Shown here: in pieces, positions 19,481 to 30,425 of the stretch
Layout: each line of letters begins with the position of its first letter
How positions within the stretch are numbered: the stretch's first letter is position 1
Source of the DNA: Macrobrachium rosenbergii
Taxonomy: Eukaryota; Arthropoda; Malacostraca; Decapoda; Palaemonidae
DNA: 64,000 nt
Direction of reading: 5' to 3'
NCBI RefSeq assembly: GCF_040412425.1
Contig: NC_089777.1
Location: 37,475,037 to 37,539,036 of the forward strand
Position numbers and translations under genes: made by a program
The notes under the pieces: model-generated
Seen by the model: the letters and a program-made list of their open reading frames with translations, nothing else
Told to the model about the DNA's origin: nothing
The model's database searches: none

Positions 19481-20966
19481 GGTCTATCTTCATTGTGAAA
19501 ACAAAGTAAAATTTCTGGGGATGACTATTTACCATAAATTAACATGGGCCAGCCACATAAATGCCCTAAAGATTAATGTTCAACAGTCTTTGAATATTTT
19601 AAAGGTTGTTTTTGGATTTAGTCTGGTAAGAAATCCCTTCTGAGGCTATATGACTCTCTATGTCGATCTAAGCTAGACTTTGGCTGTCAAACTTATTCCT
19701 CAGCTTGTAAAATTAAGCTAAAGGAACTGGATATTGTACACAACATGGGGTTGAGAATATGCTCAGGGGCTTTTAGAACTTCGCCTGTTGAAAGCATATA
19801 CGTTAATATAGATCATTTTCCCCTTGATCTAAGAAGGCAAGAGCTAGGGTTGCGATATGTGGCTAGAATGAAGAGTGCTCCCAAAAATCCCTCCTTTCAA
19901 GTACTAAAGGAAACACACTCAAAATTTTTCTTGTGCAAGAGCTTCTAAACCATTCCAAATTTGACTGAATGAGGATGTTAGGAATAATCATCTTAAATCC
20001 CAGAAAGTCCTGGAAGTAGAATATCTTGTAAATCCTCCATGGCTTATTCCAGAAGCATTAGTATGTACGAAATTGTGTAACAAAAAGGACTGCACTGAAG
20101 AAGAGGTTAAGGGAAACTTCTTAGAGCACGACGTTACCCATGCTAGTTTTACAAAGATCTATACAGTTGGATCAAAGTCAGATAGTGGTGTTGGTTGCAC
20201 TGTTATCCTTGGTGACACAGCGTACACAGCTAAATTACCTGACTCTGCATCAATATTTACTGCCGAATTAACAGCCGTAGTCTCTGCCCTAGATTTAGTT
20301 TTTCAAAGTAGTGACTCTGATTTTGTCATATACTCAGACTCCAGAAGCACTTTAGAAGCTGTTAAAAAATTTAATAGCTTTCATCCATTAATTCAGAAAG
20401 TTCAGGAGTGGCTTTTTTGTATCTATTGCCAGCGTAAATCAGTCTCTTTCTGTTGGGTCCCTTCTCATGTGGAGATTCGCGGAAACGAGATGGCAGACAG
20501 GGAAGCGAAAGCTGCTAGTATTTTATCAGACACTTCTTTCAGAAAAGTGCCTCATACAAACCTAGAAGGCCCTATTAGATCTTATGTTTTAAGTAAATGG
20601 CAAGAAAGATGGACTTCTCCTCTTCTTGCCAGTAATAAAAAATATAGAAATGTTAGAGATGATATACTGCCGTGGTCTTCATCATTCCAGCTTGACAGAA
20701 GAACAAAGGTTATTTTAACCAGATTAAGGATTGGGCACACTCGTTTAACCCATCAGTTTATTTTAGAAGGAAGCAGCCCTCCAGAGTGTGCTTACTGTGA
20801 CGAGACACTAACAGTGGAGCACATTCTGGTGGTCTGCTCCAGATATTTTAACCAAAGAGAAAGATATTTCCAGGGTAAATCCCTCTCTGATATTTTGGGA
20901 GATGAAGCAGATATTTCTGCTATCATCTCTTTTTTAAAGTGTATAAAAATTTTCAGCAATATTTAA
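19481..20966 (+). pseudogene. LINE-B ORF2 thumb, RNase H and C-terminal domain
   Basis: The thumb (KLTWASHINALK, GAFRTSPVESIYVN) precedes a 297-codon open stretch (20073-20966). That stretch has an RNase H: IYTVGSKSDSGVGC (first Asp changed to Val), SIFTAELTAVVSAL, VIYSDSRSTLEAV and VPSHVEIRGNEMADREAKAA. The C-terminal region has SKWQERWTSPLLASNKKYRN, LRIGHTRLTHQFILEG, ECAYCDETLTVEHILVVC. The Cys-Cys-His-Cys arrangement of the last part suggests a zinc-binding site. Loss of the first RNase H aspartate adds to the RT changes. Confidence 0.85.
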
Positions 20967-21225
20967 TTTTTTTGTAATATATTTATTAAATCACACAGAA
21001 TTTTAATGACATTAAATTTATGCATATAGTATATCTTATCATTCCTTGAACTTCCTATCTTTATTTATTGGTCACATCACTTCATTTTATTTATTAATCA
21101 TTTCCTTCATTAATTCATAAATTCATTTACCTTAAATTTATTTTGTCTTCATTACGGCGCTGAATGGCCTTCTTGGTCCCAGTGCCTGGGCTTTTGCCCT
21201 AAAATCATACATCCATCCATCCTAA
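20967..21225 (+). repeat. LINE-B 3' tail ending in (ATCC)n
   Basis: AT-rich 3' UTR, then GGCGCTGAATGGCCTTCTTG and GGTCCCAGTGCCTGGGC and three CATC/CATCC units. Related tails occur alone at 24165-24230 and 24711-24770. Confidence 0.7.
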
Positions 21226-21880
21226 ACAGTTCGTTACGTAAATGTAATATGATGTCATGAGGCTCCACCCATCCACCAGGTAGGTGGTGAATGGATATGC
21301 TTCCAGTCTAGGCTTCAACAAATTTGATAATGGCCAGCAGGATATGGAATTTTCCCCGTGGTTGTAAGACTGCATTTGTGCTATAGCTTGCCACTTTGTA
21401 TACAAGCAAGAAGACCCGTGGCAAGACTTACTATAGCGTGATTAGGTAATTATTTCTGTAGTGGGTAATAGTTACTTGGTCACCACAGAAGTGTGGGCAG
21501 ATGATGATGTTAGACAATCCCGACCTCTCCCTCGAGAGTGACGATGAAGACATTTATTAAAATGATTATAATAATGTTCCTCATTCAAACTGATTCCAAT
21601 ATTTTTTCCTTTCCATGCATATCAATATAAATCGTGTTACATTTGAAAGATATTATGTAGGTAAATACTGTAATAGCTTGCCCTCAAAATTTTGACTACT
21701 ATCAGTATCTTTTATTTGCAGCGAGTAAGCTATACGAGCTCTGTTAAGGGTGTTGTATGATATAAAAAAAAAAAAAAAAAATAGCAATAGGTTTCGTTAA
21801 ATGAAAGAAAACAATGCTGTTGACCTTTACACCTCTAACAGTTGAGGGAAATGAGGAATCAATTTTCATTTGAATTCTGC
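21226..21880. other. unannotated spacer
   Basis: No gene seen. A 17-base A-run lies at 21765-21781. A short stretch near 21250-21280 (ATGATGTCATGAGGCTCCAC) has a looser match in reverse near 22620, hinting at an old repeat. Confidence 0.5.
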
Positions 21881-21893
21881 TTCTAGTGAACGC

Positions 21894-22160
21894 ATTGGAG
21901 GGGTGGCTAGAGCTCTCGGCTAGCACGCTGTTGGCCCAGCGTTCAAGAGTCCGGCTGGCCAATGAAGAATTAGAGGAATTTATTTATGGTGATAGAAATT
22001 CATTTCTCGTCATGGTTCGGATTCCACAATAAGCTGTAGGTCCCGTTGCTAGGTATCCAGTTGGTTCTTAGCCACGTAAAATGTCTGATCCTTCGGGCCA
22101 GCCTTAGGAGAGCTGTTAATCAGCTCAGTGGTCTGGTTAAACTAAGATACACTTAACTTT
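21894..22160 (+). mobile_element. SINE-1, complete tRNA-headed SINE with perfect target duplication
   Basis: A 267-bp element lies between identical 13-base copies of TTCTAGTGAACGC (21881-21893 and 22161-22173). Its head (about 21898-21960) reads like a tRNA, with an A-box-like TGGCTAGAGCTCTCGG and a B-box-like GCGTTCAAGAGTCC. The body shares GTTCTTAGCCACGTAAAAT and CCTTCGGGCCAGCC with SINE-2 and SINE-3. SINEs are RNA polymerase III transcripts mobilised by LINE enzymes. It codes for nothing. Confidence 0.85.
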
Positions 22161-22434
22161 TTCTAGTGAACGCTCCTGACTTGCTGCAAGTAGAAGGCTA
22201 TAGTGTCGAAACCTGAGGTAAAACAAAACGGATGGTCTTTTTCCATTCCCGTCCTGAATAGATGTACAGTAGATCTAACAAATGAACTATAGACTGGTTC
22301 ATTATGTAGATGAATTACATGAACTGAATTATTTGTAAGGAAGAAACAATACGAATATCAAGAAAATGGAAGAATTCCAAGCTAACAACTTAGTTCCAAC
22401 AACTGCTGTGGAAGTTGCAATGAAACCTCCACAA

Positions 22435-22470
<36 letters not shown>
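22435..22470. repeat. (AAT)n microsatellite
   Basis: About 12 AAT units, then a slightly altered end. Confidence 0.93.
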
Positions 22471-22471
<1 letters not shown>

Positions 22472-22639
22472 TTAATAAAATTGAGAATGCTTGCCATCAT
22501 TGATATCACTGAAACCTAGGATGGACACTAATATCAATTAGTGAAAATGTCATCAGCAAGTGGGCAGAGCCACAGTGAAGAGACGTTTTCCCCACATGTA
22601 AACATCACTGTGGGTGGAACCTCATGGCATCATAGGTTA

Positions 22640-22780
22640 ACGTCATTATTGTGTTCAAAACCCTTACCTGTGATTTTGATGGCTCTGGCATAGAAAACTC
22701 ACTTTTACTCTGATAAGTACCAGAACTATTGAACTTAGGTGCCAAATAATACTTGCAAAAATTAGGTAGGGTTATAAAGT
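22640..22780 (-). repeat. reverse copy of the 14454-14590 segment
   Basis: Aligned in reverse with 14454-14590: shared CAAAAATTAGGTAGGG and flanking words. It ends at the SINE-2 target site. No LINE coding is attached, so it may be a stray 5' UTR piece or an independent repeat. Confidence 0.55.
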
Positions 22781-23118
22781 TAAGTATACCTTAGTTTAAT
22801 CAGACCACTGAGCTGATTGACAGCTCACCTAGGGCTGGCCCGAAGAATTACTCATTTTACGTGGTTAAGAACCAATTGGTTATCTAGCAACGGGACTTTT
22901 AGCTTATTGTGGAATCCGAACCACACTATACCGAGAAATGAATTTCTATCACCAGAAATAAATTCCTCTAATTCTTCATTGGCCGGCTGGAGACTCGAAC
23001 TCGGGCCTAGCAGGGTGCCAGCTGAGAACTCTACCGACTCGTCTAACGAGGAACTAGGTAAGGTTATGCCAGCCGAGAACTCTACCGACTCTTCTAACGA
23101 GGAACTAGGTAGGGTTAT
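22775..23118 (-). mobile_element. SINE-2 with duplicated tRNA-like head
   Basis: A reverse copy of the SINE-1 family. Its tRNA-like head (B-box-like GAGTTCGAGTCTCC on the minus strand) lies at about 22990-23040. TAGGTAGGGTTAT occurs on both sides (22762-22774 and 23106-23118) as the target duplication. About 51 bp at 23017-23067 are repeated in tandem at 23068-23118, so both part of the head and the flanking duplication are doubled. Confidence 0.8.
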
Positions 23119-23254
23119 GAAATATACACTTGCCAACTTTCACCTTTACTCGATGCTTTGATAAAAAGGTATTGCCAAAAAACCATGTTTCATAGGCTCT
23201 GAATCCCTTAGTAAGTTGTTACTACGTGAATTATATAATAATGGGAAAATGTAG

Positions 23255-23960
23255 AAATATTTTGAATTCCTGCCCATTTAGGGATCAAAGGAAATGAAGG
23301 GGCTGATAAAGCAGCCAAAGAAGTAACCCATATGACACGATCAAGTGTAAATATCCCTGCTAGTGATTATGTAACACACACAAAGGTGGGGGTTATAAGT
23401 AAATGGCAATATATATGGAATGAAGAACCTGAGAATAATAAATTAAAACAAAACCTAATGGAAAGTGCAGTTCATCATATCAGAGAGAGAGACATGCACA
23501 AATAATTCTAACGTCTCTGTATAGGCCATACTTGTCTGACACATGGACACTTAATGAGCAGCCCAGGTGCCCTGCTCCCAAGTTTTCAGAGGGCAAGGTG
23601 AAAATAACAGTCAGACATGTTTTGTGCAAAAAAAAAGTAAGTATAGCTTAGTTTTACCAGACCACTGAGCTGATTAACAGCTCTCCTAGGGCTGGCCCGA
23701 AGGATTAGACTTATTTTACGTGGCTAAGAACCAATTGGTTACTTAGCAACGGGACAATTGTGGAATCCGAACCACATTATAGCAGAAATGAATTTCTATC
23801 ACCAGAAATAAATTCCTCTAACTCTTCATCAAATGCCCAAAGTATGACCAGCAGCGACTGTCAACTTTTGGGAATAAAGGAAATTTTTCACAATCTTTCG
23901 GATATTCAGCTGTTCCAATTTTGATGTTTGTGAGGAACTGTGATGTGATTAATAAAATAT
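23255..23960 (+). mobile_element. LINE-C fragment (end of RNase H and C-terminal domain), split by SINE-3
   Basis: The coding relic reads IPAHLGIKGNEGADKAAKEV (last RNase H block), ISKWQYIWNEEPENN, CIGHTCLTHGHLMS and VRHVLCK-like, and after SINE-3 CPKYDQQRLSTFGNKG and VPILMFVRNCDVINKI. It ends near the TAA at 23956. The RT and most of RNase H are absent. It fits the C-terminal domain of the other LINEs, with a different subfamily sequence. Confidence 0.75.
23634..23829 (-). mobile_element. SINE-3, headless copy inserted in LINE-C
   Basis: Reverse copy of the SINE body, from the CTTAGTTTTACCAGACCACT end to AATTCCTCTAACTCTTCAT. It lacks the tRNA-like head, so it is 5'-truncated. It lies within a cysteine-rich motif of LINE-C, whose coding resumes right after it. 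An A-run precedes it. Confidence 0.82.
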
Positions 23961-24159
23961 AAAAGGTAAATAACAAAAGCATGAAAACCCTTAAAGCATT
24001 TATTGAATTTTAAAAACTACAAAATTTTAAAGTTACTTATGCTGAATTTTAAAATACCTTTTTACTGTGTATGTCTGGAAACATGAGTAAATGTATTTAT
24101 TGTGTGTGTGTGTTCCAGTATGAGAGCAAGTACCTTTGTGCAGCTTTTAATTCATTTTC

Positions 24160-24270
24160 ATTCATTCATCATCATACTCAAAGACCTATTTGGTCCCAGT
24201 GCTTGGCCTCAGGCCTAGACCTGGTATTTTATTCTAATCCTTCGGGCCAGCCCTGTGAGAGCTGAAAGTC
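24160..24270 (+). repeat. LINE 3' tail fused to SINE segment
   Basis: CATTCATTCATC repeats, then GGTCCCAGTGCTTGGCC (LINE-B-type tail), then AATCCTTCGGGCCAGCCC and GAGAGCTG, the SINE body motif. It is either a LINE tail inserted in a SINE or a composite. Confidence 0.6.
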
Positions 24271-24710
24271 AGGACATGAAGCATACTACCATTTCTCAGA
24301 GAAAGCACAAACACCACAGTAGCTGACTGCAGCGGCTTATGATGTTGGAATTAATTCTAGAGGATCTAAATGGTTGCAAAAAAGTAGTCTAAAATCAAAT
24401 TTGGGCACATTTCTGGTTTTGGGAAGAATTGTTTACTCCTACATGCAAAGTCTATTTCCCAATCACATATGCTCTACAATTTAATGACAGTGAAATGGGA
24501 ATTAGAATCAAACCCCATCTAAACTTCACTTATGTTAGGGGAGTGATATTTGATAAGAGACCCCTTTCATTCCTTTTACCATACCTTCTTTCTTAAACTC
24601 TTTTTCCATCTTACTTTCTACCCTCTCCTACCTCTCCTAACAATTGATTCATAGTGCAACTGCGAGGTTTTCCTCCTGCTACACCTTTTAACCCTTTTAT
24701 TGTCAATTTA

Positions 24711-24775
24711 CACTTCAGCGCTGAATGGCCTCACAGGTCCCAGTGCTTGGCCTTTGGCCTAAATTCTATATTCAA
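24711..24775 (+). repeat. isolated LINE-B-type 3' tail
   Basis: CAGCGCTGAATGGCCTCACA and GGTCCCAGTGCTTGGCCTTT match the LINE-B tail at 21155-21200. No coding is attached; it is probably a heavily 5'-truncated insertion. Confidence 0.65.
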
Positions 24776-25149
24776 CTCATTGAAGGTGAGATACTATGCA
24801 TGTGTCCAGTTGGAAGGTACATAAGGTCCTTAGTACATCATTCAGAGCCTGGATGTAAGTTTATACATAATCATAGACAATGAAAGAATAGAAGTCCATC
24901 TATTTACAGTAAACAAAAGCCACTGGCATGCTACATTTGTGATATAAAATAGGTTGCCAAAAGCTATTCTGTAATTTGAAAATTAAGGGAAATTGTATCC
25001 AAGGATTCTTCCATCAATAATAATCAGTTTTCATTTCATTCTCCAGTCTGAGAGCAAAATACAGAGAGCTCAAACTCTTTACAGTACTTCATGAATTTAT
25101 ACCTAGCAAGAGATCATGCTAGACAGCAACACTCTTTGACCCAGGGAAT

Positions 25150-26482
25150 ATCTATATTATAGGACTCGATTCTCAAATGGGATGTCATCGGGAAGTAGTT
25201 CTTAAAGTTGATCTAGAAAAGAAATATACAATTGTGTTAAATCTATTTGCCTCCCAAAAATAATGTACCTTAATGATGACATTGCAGACCTAATTTTAAC
25301 AACTCCCCTAACCATTCCTCCTGCTTGGAGGTACTAATAGTAGGTACCCACAAGGGGATTGTGGGATGATGGTTTTGCAAATACAAAAGGTAACTTCATA
25401 GCACCACTTATTTAAAATAAGGATACTAGACTGCTCAGTACAGGTAAACCTGCCCATTTCCATATTCAGATAGGCACTCTGTCATGCATAGATACTTCAG
25501 TTGCTAGTTCTGACTACCTTGTGGATTCTCTGACTGGCAAACAATGGATGACTGGCATACAAGTTATCATGCATATATTATAATTAACATCAACAATGAT
25601 CCACCATTACAAAGATCACTGAGGTAGATTCTTACAAAAGCTGACTGGCCAAAATTTCAGAAGTTGAGTGATATTGAAGGAGATACAGGAGAGTTCCAGA
25701 CAAGAGAAAATGCTACTGATCTTTTGAATGGTGCATTTCATATTGCTGTCATAAATTTCATCCCCAAATCTACAGGTATATCCTGACAATGACCAGTTCC
25801 TTGGTGGTCATCGGAACTGCAAGTATTTTATAGATTGAGAATATCATTTACCAGATACAGGTACTGCTCAGAAGAAAAAAAAATTATCATACCAGTTTTA
25901 CTTGGCAGTAAAAGCTGCCAGAGCCAAATCCTGGTTATCTTTTTTACCCTCGGCCAAAAGTAGAACTCGACCATCTGCTGTTTGGTGGAAAAGTAGATAA
26001 GTAGCTGGGAAATTCACACCAACTTAACTTCTGCATTAAAAATAAATGATCATTTTATAACCAGTCCCTCATAATTGAGTGATGCTTTGGCTGAACACTA
26101 GGCCAGTGTGTTGAGCAAGTCTGAAACCATTCCAGGGTACCATTATTGAAAAAAGGAAAAACAAAAACTTATTGCAAACAAATTGGAGTCGTATGATAAA
26201 CATTTCACCAAAAGATTAAATGATTTGGCTCTTTCTAATCATAATGATAGTGCCTCAGGAATCTGATGAGATGCCATATGTAATGCTGAAACTGTACAAT
26301 CCAACGTAAATTTGCTTTAAGTACCATTAATAGAATATGGCAAGACCACATTTACCCAACTGAATTGTAGCATTACTAAAGCCAGGCAAAAAAACTTGAA
26401 AGCAGATTGCTGCTCAAATGCTTTTACATATTGTCCATGTAAAATTAAGGGGAGAATGGTCTGTAAGATGGGTATGATACTG
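25150..26482 (+). pseudogene. LINE-D part 1: endonuclease and first part of RT
   Basis: Strongly decayed coding shows IYLPPKNNVP (25245), LLLGGTNSRYPQGDCG in place of LLLGDFNARHPLWG (25315), FANTKGNFIAPLI and LLSTGKPAHFHIQIGTLSCI (25380-25480), then KADWPKFQKLSDIE (25640) and, at the end, a relic of the PILKPGK and SYRPISLTSC region (26370-26470). Every frame is broken. It stops abruptly where DIRS-C begins and resumes at 34541. Confidence 0.65.
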
Positions 26483-26490
26483 AAAAAAAA

Positions 26491-26800
26491 GGGATTTTGA
26501 CGAAGGAAAAATCTATTTCTGGAGAGGGGACAGTGTCACCCGGTGAAAAAGTCCATTCAGCACTTATTTCTAGGTAATTCCGTTGCTAGATACCAGAGAA
26601 AGCTAAATGAAATGCTGGAGTTACTACCCCCAGAGCGAGCTCCATCAGATGGAGTCGTGTATGGAAAAGGGTGAACTACAAAAACACGGAACCTTATCCT
26701 ATAGAGATCCCAAAGTCAAAAGTCCCACAGGAGGTGCTGTTACAAACCCATGCACCACTATCATGGACAGCACACACAACACCGCTAGCTGCATTCCATG
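26491..26800 (-). repeat. DIRS-C terminal repeat (3' side of the element)
   Basis: Matches the reverse complement of 34257-34540 from GTGTCACCCGGTGAAAAAGT to GCATTCCAT. The outer 40 bases differ between the two sides; each is matched instead in the internal complementary region. Confidence 0.88.
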
Positions 26801-26867
26801 AAAGCATCACCTCACCAGAATGATGTTTACTATGGGAGGACATGACACATGATGGAGGTGGGTCACA

Positions 26868-26955
26868 GACACGGTCCCCTCTCCAGAAATAGATTTTTCC
26901 TTCAATCAAAATCCCTTTTCTGGATCGGGTCCCGTGTCACCCGGTGAAAAATTAA
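26868..26955 (-). repeat. internal complementary region of DIRS-C
   Basis: TCCCCTCTCCAGAAATAGAT up to AATCCC is the reverse complement of the left outer end (26491-26532). TTTCTGGATCGGGTCCCGTG onward is the reverse complement of the right outer end (34505-34540). The two outer ends are thus joined head to head in one internal segment. Confidence 0.88.
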
Positions 26956-27249
26956 ACAGAGAAATAAATATCATTCTTAAACTAAAGAGATAATAATTTA
27001 AGGGGAACAGAAGACCGAAGGTCCAAAAATTTTTTTTTTTTTTAATCACTAGTAACAATAACAATAATGTACAAATGAAACTGATGTTAGCTTAAAATTA
27101 ACATGACAATATGAAAAATATACATAAACAAAATAACTATACAATATTGATGACCGTAAGGGGATAACTGAGGCAGTGGAGGAGGAAATGACTAGGAATC
27201 AGAAAGGGAACCAGAGGGAGGAACGACGTTCCCTGCCGTGACTGCTGAG

Positions 27250-28330
27250 AATTTAAGAGCTTCTAATGGATTTCAAATAGTGGCGTTTGAAAACCAAGGG
27301 TGACTTCCAACCGGTGTACCTGGTAAGATCCGTGAAATTCATGTAATGAAAGTAATTAATGGAGGTGGCCACAGCTCTAATATCATGAACTCTTGGGACT
27401 GAGTCAGGGTTAGCCTGCTTGATAAAGTAAAGGATTTGTTGTCTAATAGCAGACATAGAGAGATTACCCCCTCCTTCCCTGATAAAGAGAGGCCCAGAAG
27501 AGATGTGAGAGGACCTGTCTAAATAAGCCCTCAAAGTATGAACTGGGCACAGGGACAGGTCTTGAGGCAGGGGAGAATTTTCCAAGGCGACCACCTATGC
27601 TGAGGATCTTCATTTTTGGCCAAGAAGGTAGGGTGAGGAATCAGCAAAACCTCCCCTGATGGAAGGAAGTCGATGTGGTTGGGCTCCCTAGAGAGTGCGG
27701 ACAGCTCTGAAATTCTAGCACCCGAAGTTAGGCTAACTAAGAACAACGTTTTCCTTAACAAGGAAAGGTAGGGGCAAGACTGATTATCGATATCTGAGGC
27801 TAACTTCAACACGTTATTTAAAAACCAGGAAACCATATGTGGACGGATTACTGGCCTCAGACGTAACATGCTTTAGGGATGGAAGAAAAGTAAGGGTCTG
27901 TGAGGTCAATTTTGAAATCATACAAGAACACTTTTCGTAAAGCCGACTTGACTGTAGTAACAGTACTAGCGGCTAAACCCTTCTCAAACAGTGATCTAAA
28001 AAAAGGAGATTGCTAAATTTATGGTCATTACTGTAGCCTCAGATTCTTTCAAAAAAGAGTGCTAGTTTCTTAATTGCTGAGTCGTACTGACGAAGAGTGA
28101 GACCCGCTATCTGATTCCAAGAACATGGTATTGACAGGATCAACGTTAGCATCCCTTTGAGCCGCAAACTTCATAAAGTCCACAAAGCCAGGGCACTTTG
28201 GATTTTTGAGGAAGCTGACACAGTCTGAGTTTGTACTACTTGTGTTAGTTTTGGACTGGGGATTGATGTGGCGAAGTTTCAGTTCTAGCAGAAGAGGAAA
28301 CCAGCTGCTCTTTGGCCAGTAGGGAGCCAC
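27250..28330 (-). pseudogene. DIRS-C tyrosine recombinase
   Basis: On the minus strand the N-terminal part (28070-28330) is followed by 27869-27531 with LRKTLFLVSLTSGARISELS, which carries the first catalytic Arg in SGARISEL, and 27594-27253 with LCPVHTLRAYLDRS, VPRVHDIRAVATSINYFHYM (His-x-x-Arg), LTRYTGWKSPLVFKRHYLKS (second histidine position as Trp, nucleophile Tyr). This is a good match to the DIRS/phage-integrase active site R-H-R-(H/W)-Y. The enzyme would insert a circular DNA intermediate. Two frame changes (near 27590 and 27900) break it. Confidence 0.85.
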
Positions 28331-29084
28331 TAGAGCTACTTGACCCTTTGAGTGTCCTCAGTTTGTGAAGGACCTTTAACAACAAGTTCACTGGAGGGAA
28401 CAGATAGATCACCTTCCACCTGTTCCAATCCAATGACATTGCGTCCGTGAAAAGAGCTTGAGGGTCCAGGTTGGGAGCTACGTAATGAGGACCTTGTTGT
28501 TGAGTTTGGTTGCGAACAAATCTACCTCCAGACCCGGAACTTGTTTGCAGATCCAATTGAACGAGCCCCTGTCTAGGGACCACTCCGACTCGAGGGGAGT
28601 TGTCCTTGATAGAGAATCTGCTACGACGTTCCGGACCCCTGCAAGATGGGTGGCAGATAGGTGCCACTTGTTCTTGCATGCCAAGGAGAAAAGTGCAATC
28701 ATTACCTGGTTGATCCGGCTCGATTTTGAACCTCCCGTTTATGCAGTGGACTACCGTGGCGCTGTCCAGAACCAGTCTTATGTGAATCTTCTTGGGGGGA
28801 AGAAGCTTCTTCAAGGTAAGGAAGACCACCTTGGCCTCCAGAACGTTTATATGGAACTGGCGGAACATGAGGGACCAAGTCCCCTGTACTTCTTGGTGTT
28901 GAGAATATCCTCCCCACCCGCTTAGGGAGGCGTCTGTGTGGATAACCAATGCCGGAGGAGGAAATTGAAGGGGGACTGACTTGGACAGGCTCTTGACAGT
29001 CGACCAAGGCCGGAGTCGCTTCTTCAAGATGTGAGGATCAGAGACACATTGTCCCTGAGACTGATATTTGCCTGACTCCGCCAC
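28245..29084 (-). pseudogene. DIRS-C RNase H
   Basis: A 279-codon minus-strand frame reads PPALVIHTDASLSGWGGYSQ (catalytic Asp), INVLEAKVVFLTLKKLL (Glu helix), IRLVLDSATVVHCINGR (Asp), with HLSATHLAGVRNVVADSLSR in an overlapping frame at 28478-28702. VDLFATKLNNKVLIT is the DIRS-typical segment between RNase H and recombinase. The frame change near 28700 separates the two halves. RT lies immediately upstream. Confidence 0.85.
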
Positions 29085-29127
29085 ACTCTGTTGATATCTT
29101 TCAGCTTCACTTTCAGCAACAGGTCTG

Positions 29128-30425
29128 TCACCGAAGCGAACTGAAGGGAGCCCAAGACTCGTTCTTGGGTCCGCCGAGAGGCCCTTTGGATTTGAGAAAC
29201 TGCCTGGTTGTTCTGGCTATCTCCTTCCTCTTGGGAGGAGGAAGAGAGAGCTTGTGAGAATTCAGATCCCACTGGATTCCCAGCCATTGAAAACAACTGC
29301 TCGGAACCAGGCAGGACTTCTCCCTGTTTACACGAAAGCCCAAGGATTCTAGAAAGTCGACCACCACGGATGTAACTCTCCGGCATTCCTCGACGCTGGA
29401 TGCCCAGATGATCCAGTCGTCGAGATATGCAGCCAGCGTAATCCCTTGAGACTGGAGTTGTTGTACGACCATGTCTGTCAACTTGGTAAAAATCTTGGGG
29501 CTATGTTGAGGCCGAAAGGCATCACCTGAAGGAATATGCCTGCCTTCCCGAGCCTGAATCCCAGAAAGGGGGAGAACCTTCTCGCAACCGGGATGTGATA
29601 ATAGGTGTCGGAAAGATCTAGAGAGGTGGTTACGGCTCCACGGGGCAGTAGGGTCCGAACTTGGGAGACAGTAAGCATCCGAAACTTGTCGCAACGAATG
29701 TAGGAATTCAGACGGGACAAGTCCAGAATTACTCTCCGCTTGTGGAACCCTTCTTGGGAACACTGAAGAGCCTGCCTTGGAACTTCAGAGTCCTCACTTT
29801 CCTTATAGCCTGTTTCTGTAGGAGATCCTCCACAAAGTCCTCGAGATCCTTGGTCGTAGCCTGATAAAACTTGACTGGTGGAGGGGGATTGTCGATCCAA
29901 CTCCAGCCTAGGCCCTGAAACTATACTCTGAGCCCAGGGACAGAAGGTCCACCGAGCTCGAAAATGGTACAGCCTCCCGCCCACAGGATGTATGTCATCG
30001 GTCCTGTGTTTGCTTCCCCCCTCTGGAGCCTCTACCTCCCTGTTCCTGGGAGAGGAGTGGGGCTCCTCTTCCCTAGCGAAGCCACGGGGCTTATTGCCTC
30101 TGGTTGATTGTCTGGAGCGAAATTTCCCCTGACTTTCATATGCAGGATTGAAAGCTGGGGAAGAGACATAGGAGGGAGCAGCCAAAGACTGATGCGCCGG
30201 GTTCACCAGGACATACTGAGGCGGAGGATGGGAGGAAGAGGTCGAAGGCTGACCTTGTAAAGGAACCTGAACCAAGGACTGAGCTGGAAGACGTTTGAAA
30301 TGTTTAAATTTCTTACTGGACTTTGTGGGAGGGCCGGTAAGATCAGATTGTTTCTTTATAGGGCAGACCCCAACGGGAACGGAGACTCTGATTGACCCTA
30401 GCTGCCTCAGATAAGACTGCATCAA
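29128..30425 (-). pseudogene. DIRS-C reverse transcriptase with gag-like N-terminal extension
   Basis: The frame at 30425-29478 begins with a Pro/Ser/Gln-rich region, then RVILDLSRLNSYIRCDKFRM, TTSLDLSDTYYHIPV (first catalytic Asp) and FLQVMPFGLNIAPR. The overlapping frame 29763-29128 continues with ITLAAYLDDWIIWASS, the YxDD box with both aspartates intact (YLDD), and CFQWLGIQWDLNSHKLSLP. The block structure is that of DIRS RT. A frameshift occurs near 29500-29600, and another inside the stretch just before RVILDLS. Confidence 0.87.

Larger units (their letters stand above)
15500..21225 (+). mobile_element. LINE-B, nearly full-length I/Jockey-like LINE (dead)
   Basis: ORF1 (15521 to about 17356) and ORF2 (17380-20966) are present in LINE order: RNA-binding and zinc-knuckle ORF1, then AP endonuclease, RT, RNase H and a C-terminal region. 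The 3' tail at 20967-21225 ends in CATCCATCCATCC. Presence of RNase H favours the I group over true Jockey; the clade is not certain. Stops and shifts are frequent, and two catalytic aspartates are replaced (RT and RNase H), so it is inactive. It shares RT, RNase H and C-terminal motifs with LINE-A to LINE-E. Confidence 0.85.

Noticed and set aside
21894..21965. tRNA gene
   Set aside because: Only tRNA-like promoter boxes are present; it is the head of a SINE with a body and target duplications. Same for SINE-2.
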